A DNA stretch of 64,000 bases from Torymus aiolomorphi (GCA_036365515.1 CM070876.1:130705394-130769393), one strand, 5' to 3'; counted from the stretch's first letter, positions 48,162-59,446 are shown. A program made the numbers and translations. The notes: a model not told the origin generated them from the sequence alone.

Positions 48162-49442
48162 TTACACATGCGGTGATAGCAGCTTAACCGCTTTGATGTC
48201 CGATTTCGTAAGAGATGGGAGCACAGTGCTGAGTACAGCGAAACAAATATCTTCTGTCGGCACGTTGATTTTGCCACAATCCGCGCCGCAAGAGATCACC
48301 ATTTCTCTACCCTCATCACTCAACTCTGCTACATTTGCGCCTGGGTGCTCCTCATTGACTGAGGCACATGAAGTAATATCATTGACGGTCTGCTCTATGG
48401 TGGCAGCAAAACCAATGGTAACATCCTTAATGTTTTTATCCATCTCAAAAAACTTATTTTGCATACGAGATTGTAAACAATTTACTTTACGCTTTAATAT
48501 TGCTTTAATACTATTATGGTTTTTGTCTAGTAATGTAGTAATTTCAATTTTAGCTATATTTTGCTTATTGCTCTCCAATAATGTCTCTTGCTTGGTCTCA
48601 AACACCATCCATTTATTATTCTCACCAATTAATTGATTTTCTATTTTAAGGAAATTATTTTTCAAATCTTTTATGGCAGACTCCAAACATGGTATGATGT
48701 CTACTGATTTAAAAATTGAGTCGAGTTTAGCAAAAATACTATTACTTATATCAAGAGCCATTATGTGAGGTAGAATTTTCCGTATTGATAATGCCGCCTC
48801 CATAGAGCCATCTCCACATGTGAAATTGTCGTTTGGATTGTTACTATAATTAGATATTAATTTATTAAGTGTACAGTAAGCAACCTTGGATTCATTGATG
48901 AAATTATTCATGTTGTTAAAATTTTTCTTAAAAGTATTATTGCACTCGAGAAGCAGATTACACTTCGATTGGAAATCTAATATCGAAGAACTTTGCATTG
49001 CGATTTGCCCCTCGAGAGCCGAAAGTCGCACTGCCAAATCCGGATTGTCTTCCTCAGCGCTTACTGAGAATGCGGAAACATTCCGTGCTATGAGACTTCG
49101 ACTCTCGCAGGTCCTCAAATCGTCGATCTGCCTCTCAAACATGTCAAAACCCTGGAAAAACAGGTCAACGATGCTTACTGGTATTAAAACATTGGTTACG
49201 CCAAGCAACTGGACCTCTCCCAGAGGTACAGGTACTTGCAGTGCTGCCGACGATGGAGATGGTGCAGGGGTTGAAGCATAAGACTGCATGGGTGGTACAA
49301 TGTGTTCCGTAGTTTGAACATCTGCGGTCCGTTTGCCTTGATCTACCTCAATGAAAGTATCAGCGGCGGTGACGTCCCTGCGCGGCGTCAACCGTCCCGT
49401 CTTGATGACTCTGCACCTTAATATTGTCAGCCCGCTTATCAT
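48162..49442 (-). pseudogene. Non-LTR ORF1, central coiled-coil region
   Basis: Open for 426 codons. A proline/serine-rich stretch is followed by long helical, heptad-rich segments (for example AVRLSALEGQIAMQSSSI and the KIENQLIGENNKW region), consistent with the oligomerisation part of an ORF1 RNA-binding protein. It lies between the PHD part and the FP25K-like part of the same element. A start at 49442 is not credible; it should continue from the PHD segment after a frameshift. No catalytic motif is seen. Confidence 0.7.
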
Positions 49443-49499
49443 ATGTAGATTTTACTTGTGGTGATTTTGTTGTGTACGCCGCGGCTGGGGTTAATGACC

Positions 49500-49781
49500 T
49501 TAGAGGACTCGATGGTGGGGGGTCGAGTTAGTCGATATCGGGCTGGCGCGCTTCAAGAGTGATATATTCTTGAATTGTCCGGCCTTCTTATCGTCGATAT
49601 TCTCTGGTTTTGAGTTTTTGCAAAACTTGCACATGTATTTTGTAATTGGATCGTTATTTTGTTTCACTATGAACATTGGTTGGCATATGTCATGGAAAGA
49701 TTTTCGGCATTTGCAGCAATTCAAGATTTTGACTTCCTTCCTCTCCACTTTTATACAAATACTGCATGACTTTGGTGCCAT
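49500..49781 (-). pseudogene. Non-LTR ORF1, PHD zinc-finger part
   Basis: Starts MAPKSCSIC at 49781. The cysteines and histidine are arranged as in PHD fingers: CSICIKV, CCKCRKSFHDICQ and MCKFCKNSK. Such fingers at the ORF1 N-terminus occur in several insect jockey/CR1-type elements and may bind chromatin or RNA. The frame stops at 49500 and the rest of ORF1 is in another frame. Confidence 0.8.
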
Positions 49782-50067
49782 TTCAAAATGTACTGCAGGC
49801 GAGAAGATAGATATCGAGCGAATAATTTCAGAAAAAATCAGCTCGAATATCAAAACTTAAATCTCAAAAATTTTAATGTAAAGCCAGCTCCGTTTGTTTT
49901 GATTTCGGAGAAAGTGTGTGCATGCGTATGTTATAATCTGGCTGACTACAAGCTAGGTGACGCGGACCTTGGCCGTCCTAATAGTAGTGCATAGCCGGCC
50001 GCACGTACTATGCCTCCCAGGGGAACGGTAAACACCCCAAGAAATACGGAAAATCGCGAGGGCGCGG

Positions 50068-50190
50068 TGTTTAACGGTCGATGTTTCCTGTGTAAAAACG
50101 TAGGACATAACCAAAACGAGTGCTCACTGCCAGTGTGTTACACGTGCGACCAACCCGAGCATTATGCGAATGCGTGTACGCAGGGGTGAG
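50068..50190 (+). pseudogene. Ty3/gypsy nucleocapsid with two zinc knuckles
   Basis: After the non-LTR insertion the gypsy gag resumes with CFLCKNVGHNQNEC and CYTCDQPEHYANAC, two CCHC knuckles that bind genomic RNA, then stops (TGA near 50188). The frame around them is short and bounded by stops on both sides. Confidence 0.85.
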
Positions 50191-50440
50191 GCGCGGTAGG
50201 CACGGGATAGCCCACGGGCACACCAAGTAATAGCCAGGGAGTATCGCGCAGCGTGCTGCTCGCAAATACAGAGGTGGGAACGTCAGGATGCGTAGGCGCG
50301 AATTGCTTCGGGAGATTCAACTGAGTTTGAATTCCGAATCAATCGCGCCCATCGCAGTGCCGAGCAGGAGTCATGACGCTATGATGCCGGCTAGAGGAGG
50401 TATCGATGCGGAACCAGCCCCACCCACGGAGGACTGACTA

Positions 50441-51015
50441 GTGCGGGTGCGAGCGAAACTCGCGGCGCTTAGAAACGCGGTGAATAGCGAGGCTGCGTGC
50501 CCTTCGAATGACGCGGAGCGCGCAGCATTGCGACAGAGGCAGGAGACCTCGAATAGAGAGCCTGTGCGTGTGCCACTGGGTATCCAGCTGAGCACCGGAC
50601 AGAATAGCGAGCAGATTGCAGAAATGGCCGTGGAAAACCGCAATCTGATGACCGTAAGTCTGGGAGGGCGAAAATTTAAAGCGTTGCTGGATTAAGGGGC
50701 GATGGTGTCGTTAGAAGGCGCGGAGATCGCGCGGTTGTGTAAAGCGCGGATAGTACCTTCGTCGATGATCGTGCGCGGAGTAAACGGGGGAGCGTTGCGT
50801 GTGTTAGGAAAAATAATGTTGATGCTCGAGATAGATGGGTAGGCTAAACCTTTAGAGGTGCGCGCGATTGAGGAGGTCGACCACCAGCTGATTTTGAGGA
50901 TTGATTTTTGCAGATTGTGGAAACTGGAAATTAAATTCGCTGAACGAATTTCGCGCGTGAGCGGCGGAAAATTTAGAGAGTTCGCTGGTCGCGAGGCTGA
51001 CAGCGCACCTATTGG
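50441..51015 (+). pseudogene. Ty3/gypsy protease
   Basis: The reading frame reaches KFKALLD followed by a TAA where the aspartic protease active site should continue (50693-50695), then GAMVSLEG. Downstream, LRVLGKIMLMLEI and HQLILRIDFCRL complete a retropepsin-like domain. A second stop is near 50840. The first mariner then interrupts the element. Confidence 0.75.
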
Positions 51016-52260
51016 GTCCTTGAATAAGTTCTTGCTATTTCCTAACAGATGGCATTACCAGGACTAAGTGTATGTAATTTCAGATGGTAACGCATCTATA
51101 AGGAAGTACTATCGGTAAGCTTGAACTTAAGTGTATGTTATTTCGCCATAGTGTAAACAGCATTTTTTGTTCTTACTACTAAAAATGTCAAGTTTTATGC
51201 CAAGTAAAGAGTACTTGCGGGGAATTTTATTGCACTATTTTATTAAAAAAAATCTGCAGCTGAATCGCACAGGATTCTTGTTGAAACTTACGGTGACCAT
51301 GCTCTGTCGGAAACGACATGCAGAGACTGGTTTCGACGCTTCAAAAATAACGATTTTGATCTTGGAGATAAAGAACGTGCTGGTGTGCCAAAAAAGTTTG
51401 AAGACGAAGAATTGAAGGAATTACTAAATGAAGACTCATGTCAGACGCTAGCTGAACTTGCAATATCATTACGAGTAGATGAGACACCAGTTTCGAAACG
51501 TTTGAAAACGTTAGCAGAAGTAAGGACATTGGGTTCCGTATGAGTTGAAGCCGAGAGACGTCGAACGGCGTTTTCTTACGTGTGAAGTGCTGCTTCAACG
51601 GCAGAAAAGGAAAGGTTTTTTGCATCGTATCGTGACTGGCGATGAAAGGTGGATACAGTACGATAATCCTCAGCGTAAAAAATCGTGAGGTAAGCCCGGC
51701 CATGCATCAACATCGTCCGCAAAGCCAAATATCTATGGTTCGAAGCTTCGCCTCTGCATTTGGTGGGATCAGCAGGGTGTAATTTATTATGAACTGCTGA
51801 AACTGAACGAAACTATCACGGGAAATCGCTATCGACTGCAATTGATGTGTTTGAGCCGAGCCCTAAAGGAAAAACGGCCGCTGTACGAGCAGAGACACGA
51901 CAAGGTGATTTTGTTACATGACAGTGCTCGGACACATATTGCAAAAGTCGTCAAAGAAACTTTGGAGGCGCTTCAATGGGATGTCCTACCTCATCCGCCG
52001 TATAGCCCAGATATTGCTCCTTCCGACTACCACTTGCTCCGGTCGATGGTTCATGGCTTGGCTGAGCAGCACTTCCATTCTTATGAAGATGCCAAAAAAT
52101 GGATCGATTCTTGGATAACTTCAAAAGACGAGCAGTTCTTCCGAGATGGACTCCGTAAATTGTCAGAAAGATAGGAGGAAGTAGTGACTAGTGATGGGCA
52201 ATATTTTGAGTGACATGCTTTTTACTACATACTTTAAATAAAGAATCAATTTTCACAAAA
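51016..52260 (+). mobile_element. mariner element 1 (D34D), inserted between gypsy protease and RT
   Basis: The left end is probably near ttgggtccttgaataagttc at 51016; a matching right end was not found, so boundaries are approximate. Transposase pieces in several frames read from MSSFMPSKEYLR (51184) through DWFRRFKNNDFDL, GVPKKFEDEEL, the first catalytic Asp in VTGDERW (near 51640), to the long open part at 51787-52174. There HDSARTH and APSDYHL hold the last two Asp residues with 34 residues between them, as in mariner transposases. Frameshift near 51350 and in-frame stops make it inactive. Confidence 0.85.
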
Positions 52261-52374
52261 AATGAAATGAAATGAAGAAATGCGCGGCCATTTCATACTC
52301 TAGCGACTTAGAGAGAGAGAGAGGAGAGAGAGAGGAGAGAGAGCATAACGCGCCTAGTAGAAAGCATCGTGCCG

Positions 52375-53636
52375 CCGCCCGATGCGATGCTCGATTACAC
52401 CATTCTAATCACACATCAAATTGAGGTGGACAGCTCGCGTCCAGTGAGATGTGCGCCGAGGCGTATGTCTCCCAGGATGCTCGAGAATGCTCGAGATCAC
52501 AAGAAGAAGTGCGAAGGATGTTGACGGAGGGTGTGATTGAGCCGTCGGCGAGTGATTGGTGTAGCGCACCGGTGATAGTGAAGAAGGCGAGTGGCGGGCA
52601 CCAATTCTGCATCGACTTCTGCGAGTTGAATAAAGTCACGCACCCCGACGCGTACCCAATGCCGAGCGTCGATGCGATCCTAGATCGGCTGCGCGACGCG
52701 CATTATATTAGCAAAGTAGACTTGCGGCAAGTTTATTTTCAGGTATTGCTCGACGAGGAGAGTAAAAAGTATACGGCGTTTGCGATGCAGGGCTCGGAGC
52801 TGTGGCAGTTTCCACGCATGGCGTTGGGTTTAATTAAGGGGCCCGCGACTTTCTCGAGATTAATTGACGCGTTGTTTTGACCGGAAAGTCAGCTACACGT
52901 GTTTGGGTACCTAGATGACGTAATTATTATCACGAGAACGTTCGAGGAACATTTATATTGGTTAGAATTCGTGTTACGGCGTATTGTGGACGCGGGGCTC
53001 GCAATTAGTTTCGAAAAATCGGAGTTTTGTTGCCAACCGGTTGCGTATTTAGACTATTTACTGGATGAGGAGGGGCTGCGCCCGAATCCAGAACGCGTCG
53101 CGCCGTTGCTTAATTACCCCGCGCCTAGTAATGTTAAACAGTTAAGAAGGTTTCTAGAGATGGTAGGCTGGTATTCGCGATTTATTCGAGGCGAAAATGA
53201 AATCAAATTGCCGCTCACGAAATTGCTTCGCAAGGAACAGGAGTGGGGGTGGGAAGAGAGCGAGCAGGAAGCTTTCGAAAAATTAAAAAATGCATTAGCA
53301 ACGGCGCCAGTCCTCGCGCGGCCGGATTTTAATCGAACATTTTGCGTACAGGCGGATGGAAGTCAGCACGCGGTGGGGGCGATTCTGACTCAGAACTTTG
53401 AGGACGGGAAACACCCTGTTACGTACGTAAATCGCGTACGGAGCCCGGCCGAAGTCAATTACACCGTGACGGAGAAAGAATCTCTAACTTTATTATTCGC
53501 GATCCGTATATTTCAGCTTTACTTGGAGGGGTATAAGTTTGTCGCGATAACCGATCATAGCGCGCTCACTTCGTTGCGAAATAGAAAGGAGCCAACGGGG
53601 AGACTGGCGCGCTGGGTACTGGAAATGCAGCAGTGA
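52375..53636 (+). pseudogene. Ty3/gypsy reverse transcriptase and RNase H
   Basis: ITHQIEVDSSRPVR begins the RT, a frame change near 52500 follows, then GVIEPSASDWCSAPV, the PMPSVDAIL box, VDLRQVYFQVLLD and GLIKGPATFSRL. A TGA at 52878-52880 is followed by the catalytic GYLDDVIIIT and the usual PERVAPLLNYPAP-NVKQLRRFL tail. RNase H follows with FCVQADGSQHAVGAIL, YTVTEKESL and FVAITDHSALTSL, ending at a TGA at 53634-53636. The catalytic aspartates of both domains are retained; the stops inactivate the copy. Confidence 0.92.
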
Positions 53637-54172
53637 GATTTTGTAATTATTCATAAGAAAGGCGTGCTCAACCATGTCCCCAACGCGCTCTCTCGCGACT
53701 TGGAGGAGAGCGAAATCGCGAGTTTTTCTATCACGATTGATGCTCGGTATACGAAACGAATCGCAGAAGTGCGTGCGCGACTAGAAAAATTCCCTAGATG
53801 GCGAGTTAATGATGATATGCTCTATAAATATACGAGCGATCGTCTCCTCGATCCGATTAGTAATCGTGCGGAGTGCTGGCACCTAGTGGTGCCAGTAGAT
53901 TATAGAGAGCGGGTGCTGAGGGATTTTCATAGAGAGGCGTCTTCGGGGGACTTCGGTGTTGCGAAGACATACGACAGAGTCGCGCGTGAGTACTATTGGT
54001 CCGACGTGTGGCATGATGTGCACGACTTCGTGCGACGCTGTAAAGAGTACCAGTATTATAAGTCTGTGCAATCTGCATCGCAAGGACTGATGAGAAAGCG
54101 CGTGGCAGAGAGACCCTCAGCGGTCGTTGCGGCGGACATGATGGAGCTTCCGCGCAGTAAGAACCAATTCAA
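53637..54172 (+). pseudogene. Ty3/gypsy RNase H end and integrase zinc-binding domain
   Basis: After the stop, HKKGVLNHVPNALSRD closes RNase H. The integrase HHCC domain follows: RDFHREASSGDFGVAKT, YYWSDVWHDVHDFVRRCKEYQ. Compared with the family, the second histidine reads Asp (GDFG) and the second cysteine reads Tyr (CKEY), so zinc binding is lost. The core begins with ERPSAVVAADMM and is cut at 54172 by mariner 2. Confidence 0.85.
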
Positions 54173-55442
54173 GGTGCATGACTTAATTTTTACAGATTTT
54201 TCAGCAAATTTATTTCATATAAAAAATAGAGAAGAACGAACTTAATCATAGAAATATTGTCCATCGTTTTCTATGACCTTTCGCCATCTCTCAGGTAACA
54301 GACGAATGCCGGCGCGAAAGAAACTTGCAGGCTTCGAGGCGATACAGTCATCGACCAATTTACGTACATCGTCCAGCACTTTGAACTATTTACCAACTAA
54401 GGCGTGCTGCAATGACCGGAACAAATGGTAGTCGGATGGGGCCAAGTCTGGTGAACATGCCGCGTGCGAGAGAACTTTCCATCCCAAGTTCAAGAGCGTC
54501 TTCTGAGTCGCGCGAGCAACGTGAGGTCGAGCGTTATCATGCAGCAGTATGACTTGCTTGCTTCCTTGCCCAGTAAATGGCCTTTTCTGATCAAGTTCTT
54601 CGCTCAGTTTGTTCAATTGTCGGCTGTAGCGTTCCGCAGTCACCGTCTGATCAGTTTCCAGGAGTTCGTAATAAAGTACACCCTTCATATCCCACCAGAT
54701 ACACAGGAGAACCTTCTTTAAGTGGATGTTCTGTTTCGGCGTCGATGTACTGGGTTTCCCGGGATCTACCCAAACTTTTTACGTTTGGGATTCTCGTGAA
54801 AAATATACTTTTCATCACCGGTCACAATTTTCCACAAGAAGTCCTTTTTTTGTTGCCGGGCAAGTAGTGAAAGGCACGTATTCATACGTTGACTTAGGTA
54901 ATGTTCAGTCAACACATGTGGGACCCACCTTCCAAGTTTTTGAATTTTTCCCATTTGGTGCAAACGCTTGGAAATAGCTGTTTGGGTGACTCCTAGCTGA
55001 GCTGCAAGCTCTTGTTGCGTTTGCGTTGAGTCTTCATCCAGTAGAGTTTGCAATTCCGGATCTTCAAACTTTCGAGGCTGTCCAGAGCGCGGCTGGTCAC
55101 TGAGATGGAAATCACCACTTCTAAAACGTTCGTACCAATAATTACACGTTTCATAAGACACAACGTCGGCACCGAGAACACTACAAATTGATTACCGTGC
55201 TTTAGAAGCATTTTTGCCTTGTTGGAATTCGTATAGAATGCAGTGCCGAATGTGCTGTTTATCAGTTGCCATCGTAAACTCTGCTATTCTGAGAGGTTAT
55301 GTAACTCACGTAGACTTGTCGTTCGGTGTTCTGAAACCTCGTATCCGATTCTTTCAAAACCACAAAAGACCACGAAAATATTTCTATTTTAAATCTAATT
55401 TTAAGCTCGAAGAAAAAATCTGTAAAAATTAAGTCATGCACC
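54173..55442 (-). mobile_element. mariner element 2 (D34D), inserted in the gypsy integrase
   Basis: Inverted ends ggtgcatgacttaatttttacag (54173) and its complement ending at 55442 bracket about 1270 bp, a normal mariner length. The minus-strand transposase has the helix-turn-helix part (WYERFRSGDFHLSDQPRSG, LAAQLGVTQTAISKRLH), the first Asp in TGDEKYIFHENP, and [10 protein letters not shown] with APSDYHLF, the two Asp separated by 34 residues. The frame shifts near 54766-54690 and the last third after LVGK is also shifted (a KFFRAGIRLLPERWRK-type end can be seen near 54260-54330). The gypsy integrase reading resumes right after the right end. Confidence 0.9.
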
Positions 55443-56431
55443 TAATATTTACTGGTTTTCCAAGATCTCTTCACGCGCTGGGTAGAACTTAAACCGCTCC
55501 GTTCAGCCGACGCGAGGGCCGCCTCGAGTGCTATGGAAAAGTTGATTTTATTTAGGTGGAAAACTCCGGACTACTTCCTGACAACGGAAAGGAGTTTTCG
55601 AATAAACACCTTGACAAAGACCTCATAGAGTACGGAATCAAACACATCACGAGGCCCCCGTATCGCCCGTAGAGCGACCCGGTCGAGCACACGGACCGCA
55701 TATTGAAAACGATGATAGCAACCTTTGTGGATTCGGAACATAAAAGCTGGGATAAAAATTTGCACGCATTTAAACACGCAATTAATACCGCGACATAGGC
55801 GACAACGAAAGTGTCCCCCGCGTTCTTGAATTTTGGTAGGCAGCCAAATCCAGGAAAAAATTTAAGGAGGGAGGTTGAATCGAGAGAGGGAGTGGTAAGA
55901 ATAGACCCTGCGGAATGGCAGGAACGATTGAAAAGGTTAGACGCGCTCGGAGATCTGGTGGCAAGGCATATAGATATCGAGCAAGAGCGGCAGAAAAAGT
56001 ACTATGATAAAGGGAGGCGGCACGTGGAATTTCACGTTGGCGATTTGTTGTTGCGAAAGCAGCATTCACTATCGAACGCCGCGCGCGCTTTCTCCGCGAA
56101 GCTGAATGTTAAATATGCTGGGCGCTTTAAGATCTTGGAAGTACTCTCCAAGAATACTTGGAAGTATCTCGCCAGAGGTGTGTATATTAGAAACCAGCTC
56201 GAAAAAACAAACAGCGAAGGCGCATGTTTCCGAGCTAAGAAGGTGGACATCACCAAGGAATGTGAAACAAAAAGAAAAAAAAGAGGGGGGAAAAAAGGAA
56301 AACAATTTTTTTTTTATTTTATAAGTGCATGTTGTGTGGTGGTGGTGATAACAGGTTTTGTGTGTTATATATTGAAAGAGTATAGAAGAGGTGACGCGAC
56401 GAGAGAAAATTTTATTTTGTTACAGGTGTAG
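55443..56431 (+). pseudogene. Ty3/gypsy integrase core and C-terminus
   Basis: LVFQDLFTRWVELKPL continues the integrase core. GIKHITRPPYRP and SDPVEHTDRILKTMIATF follow in another frame, and stops interrupt at about 55669 and 55797. From 55811 a frame of 206 codons has SPAFLNFGRQP, the KKYYDKGRRHVEFHVGDLLLRK motif near the end of gypsy integrases, and a C-terminal part. It ends with a lysine-rich stretch and a strongly hydrophobic 20-residue segment (56305-56370) that looks like a membrane span. The hydrophobic end is not part of a normal integrase and may be read-through. Confidence 0.85.
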
Positions 56432-56442
56432 GTCCACTGATA

Positions 56443-57810
56443 TTGGAGGAGAGGGAGGGGAAAATCGTACTGAACGCTGATAGCGAGCCGGAGGGGCCCC
56501 GGGAAGCCCCAACGGGTACTGAGTCAGGGGAGCGACGCGGAGAAGCGACGGTGGGCGTAACCGCCGTCGCAACGAGCATTGCAGCCCCCTGGGTGCGAGC
56601 CGTTGAGGACGCGTTCGTCCTCCTCGATGGAAGGGAGAGAACAGCTGCTTCTCGGCTGGTAGTACCTCTGCCGGCAATTCCCGACGAAGAGGAAGATCGC
56701 CTGTCGATCGATGTGGGGGAGGAGTCGATGGATGGCGATACTGAGGCACGATTGCTGGAAGAACACCCGCACAACACTGGCCCCACCGCCGCTTAAGCTA
56801 TGGAGACCTTGCAGGACCAGAGCGAGGCAGCGGTGGATGCGCAGAGCGAAAGGGTTGCGGGCTAGCAAGCGGAGGAAGGCACATCGAGCGATAGGCCGGA
56901 GTCCCTCGGCCGAGAGGACATTGAAGGTTATGGATCCGGACCCGCAGTCTCCGATTTCTCCAGGGATTGTCGGCATCGAAGGAGGTGATGCCGCCGCGGC
57001 CCCATAGTCTGGGACATGGCACCAGTCCCCACGGCGAAGCTGTTCGAGCGCCTCCGTGATGCCGCAGAGATGTGCGGCGTGCAGCGAGTGGAGCGTACGC
57101 AGAGCGCTTACGCTCGTATGAACATTGCGCCGGCAGATTCTTGGAGGATGAACGTCGCCGGGAGAACGAGGAGCGAGCTGGCACGGAGAGAAGGAAGAAG
57201 AAGTCCAAGGGCCCCAGCTTCCAGGAAGACATCGTGTCGGTGCTGTTTAGCGCCGACGACGTAGAGAGACAGGTGAGCCCGGAGGGAAGAGCGCGGTAGG
57301 GGCTCGAGCCGCGCGGGGCGAGGAGCGACGGGCAGGCGCCGAGCGCACCTCGAAACCCGCCTCGCATCCCAGCCCGGCGCGGAAAGAAGCGCCAGGAGGA
57401 GAGCTGGCCGTCGGGAGACAGTGACAGGTGGCGGCAGAGCAGAACACGCAAGGGGACACCCGAGCCGGCGAAAGAAGTGAGGCGTGGCAAATGGCTCGGG
57501 CGAGATGGGTGCCGAGTGAGAGGCGTCCAGTTTCGAGGGCTGGCCCACGTCCCAATGGACCCTCGCGTGGATGCGAAGCCGTTCGCATGTTTTAACTGTC
57601 GCCTCCCTGGGCATCGCATGACAGAGTGTGGACAGCCACGCAACCAGTTCGTCTGTTTTAACTGTGGACGATTGGTGGTGACAATTCGTACGTACCCGCG
57701 ATATAGTCGGCACACTCCGCGTTTCTGGCGGAGAAGAAGGAGGCAGCGGTGGTGGCGGCCGCGCAAGCGACCGAGACGTTCGCCGCTCCGGTCTTGCCGC
57801 GGGTGGTAGA
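56443..57810 (+). pseudogene. Second gag-like region with zinc knuckles
   Basis: A GC-rich stretch has gag-like charged segments in alternating frames: acidic EEEDRLSIDVGEE at 56680-56750, then a highly charged helix rich in Arg/Glu at about 57090-57260. It ends in KPFACFNCRLPGHRMTEC and FVCFNCGR (57576-57668), i.e. one complete CCHC knuckle and part of a second. It is not the gag of the upstream gypsy element, whose own knuckles are at 50068. No pol follows. The long minus-strand frames over it are shadows caused by the GC content. Confidence 0.6.
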
Positions 57811-58516
57811 AGTGGCGGCGTCTTCCGTGGTAGTGACGGAGGCGAGGATACCCGAGGCATCCGCGGGCAGGAGAAAAAAGTACTAGCGCGCGAAGAAAAA
57901 AAAGAAAACGACGCATGCTGCATCGTTTCTGCCGGAGGCATCGACAAAGCCGCAGCCTTCAGCTGTGCTGCCGCCTCCAGTGTTCGGGAAGCCGCAGCCG
58001 TGCTCGAGCCGAGCCATAACCTATGACAGCTTTTCCCAGAGCTTGAGCCGGCTGTCTCCAGAGACGCAGGAGCGGCTGAGGAGAGTATGGAGGGGGGAGC
58101 AGGTGTGCTCGTCAGATTCGTCTGACTGAGCAGCTAACCCTCCCCACATAGCGAGCTCGTCCTGGGCTTTTCCCGGAGCCCAAGGTGTGAGATGACGAGG
58201 CGTCGAGGCGCATGGAGACGAGAGCAGGTCGACCGACACATGAATGAGTAAAGAACAAATAATGACATAGTCGCATGTATTTTTATTTTTGAGTGACTGC
58301 ATGAATGAAAGATGCAGTACTGACAGTTTTAGTAGTAAAGCTATATATAGGGAGTACTCTTAAATGTTAAATCGTATATGGTTACAGCTCAGGTGTCAGT
58401 AGCGAAGAGCACTAGAAATTTTATGACTTTTGAGCTGAATCTTTCGCTGCTTCCCCTTTACTTCCACTTATTTTTTACATATAACACGAAAGTAGGTGAG
58501 GTATATAACTTCTGGG
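57811..58516. other. Unassigned segment between gag fragment and Polinton
   Basis: The GC-rich first half probably trails the gag fragment (proline/alanine-rich in translation). The AT-rich second half has no recognisable feature. Confidence 0.25.
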
Positions 58517-58930
58517 TCACTTACCATCGGAGTTGGCGCTCGGTCGGTAAGGTAATTTTTTCAGAAGTTTGACGTTATGAAGTTCGTAGTTGGTTTTGTA
58601 GGTACCCTCGTGGTGTGGGCAAACAGTCACAAGCTTGATCTTGTCCAGCGGTGGAAAACCCATCCCAGTCACATCATAAACGTTGAATTTGTTCTTTATG
58701 GAGCTCATAACGAGACGGTCTCCTGAATTCCAAGAAATACCATGATAGAACTGCTTCAGCCAAGTATTTTCGCCCTTATACTTATCGATGAGTCGTTTCC
58801 AAGGAAAAGGTTCCTTGAATAAAAAGATTAGAGGTTGGTCATCATCATCCAACGGAACCATTATCAGTTCTTTCAAAACGAAATCATTACCAGGCTGTTT
58901 GAAGCCCTGCATATCGACGATGTACTTCAT
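58517..58930 (-). CDS. Polinton-associated uncharacterised protein
   Basis: Open for 137 codons, starting MKYIVDMQGFK. Visible blocks are VLKELIMVPL, PFPWKRL, NTWLKQFYHGISWNSGD and, near the end, CPHHEGTYKT followed by HNVKLLKKL, which could bind a metal. I recognise this as an insect protein family of unknown function that often occurs beside mobile-element genes; the D-x-Q-G start is weakly reminiscent of DEDD exonucleases. It lies immediately downstream of the capsid remnant on the same strand. The middle (about residues 70-85) looks shortened, so the copy may be damaged. Confidence 0.5.
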   Translation of the reverse strand: MKYIVDMQGFKQPGNDFVLKELIMVPLDDDDQPLIFLFKEPFPWKRLIDKYKGENTWLKQFYHGISWNSGDRLVMSSIKNKFNVYDVTGMGFPPLDKIKLVTVCPHHEGTYKTNYELHNVKLLKKLPYRPSANSDGK

Positions 58931-58998
58931 TTCTTCACCACTGTCGGGACTATACTGAACGTGGTGCAGCAGAATTCTTCAGTTGTATTCTCGGAAAT

Positions 58999-59446
58999 TT
59001 AGATGAGTTGCTTCACATTTCCGCTAACAGGATTGTTCTGGATAATGCGATCGTGCAAAATGAGGCAGTACGTCGATGTTACAGCAGGAAAATTATCTCT
59101 CGCTTCGAATTCCAAACGAACGTCGACGGGTGCCATTTTGACAGGGATTGAGCGATACCAAACCTTTCATGAGACTCGTTAAGCCTAGATTTTTGCATCT
59201 ATCGATTTCGATGGCATTGCTCTCATAGCGAATTTCTTCGAACAAGTGACAGATGACGTTGTTAACAAGCTTTGTTCTTTGTGCAGCATTTCCATCAGTT
59301 TTAGTCAGTCTTCCACATACATGCAGCGAGCTGTAAGACGGTAGAACGCACAAATCTTGATGTTGAACAGATATACATATTTCATCGCTGTTGTTGAAAG
59401 TGGAAGACGTGTAGGGTTGATGCGCATGAATTTCATAGTGCGCCAC
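58999..59446 (-). pseudogene. Polinton major capsid protein, internally deleted
   Basis: The N-terminal piece (59446 to about 59140) has YTSSTFNNSDEI, DLCVLPSYSSLHV, KLVNNVICHLFEEIRYE and EIDRCKNLGLTSLMK, matching the start of the double-jelly-roll major capsid proteins of Polinton/Maverick elements. A C-terminal piece follows in another frame (59136 to a TAA at 58999-59001) with VRLEFEARDN and YCLILHDRII. Only about 145 residues remain of a protein that is normally several times longer, so most of the two barrels is gone. It cannot form a capsid. Confidence 0.75.

Larger units (their letters stand above)
45417..49954 (-). mobile_element. Non-LTR retrotransposon with PHD-type ORF1, inserted in gypsy gag
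   Basis: A minus-strand element of about 4.5 kb. Its 3' end lies at the left with a tail of about three (gtaata)-like units at 45417-45436. aggtga occurs on both sides (45411-45416 and 49955-49960) and may be the target duplication. Order along the minus strand: PHD finger, long coiled ORF1, FP25K-like domain, RT fragment, C-terminal segment. The endonuclease is missing. Confidence 0.75.

Noticed and set aside
48130..49281. Plus-strand ORFs of 168 and 131 codons
   Set aside because: Antisense shadows of the non-LTR ORF1.
56798..57947. Minus-strand ORFs of 372 and 279 codons
   Set aside because: Arg/Pro/Ser/Leu-rich translation without motifs, overlapping the zinc-knuckle gag on the plus strand; typical shadow frames in GC-rich DNA.
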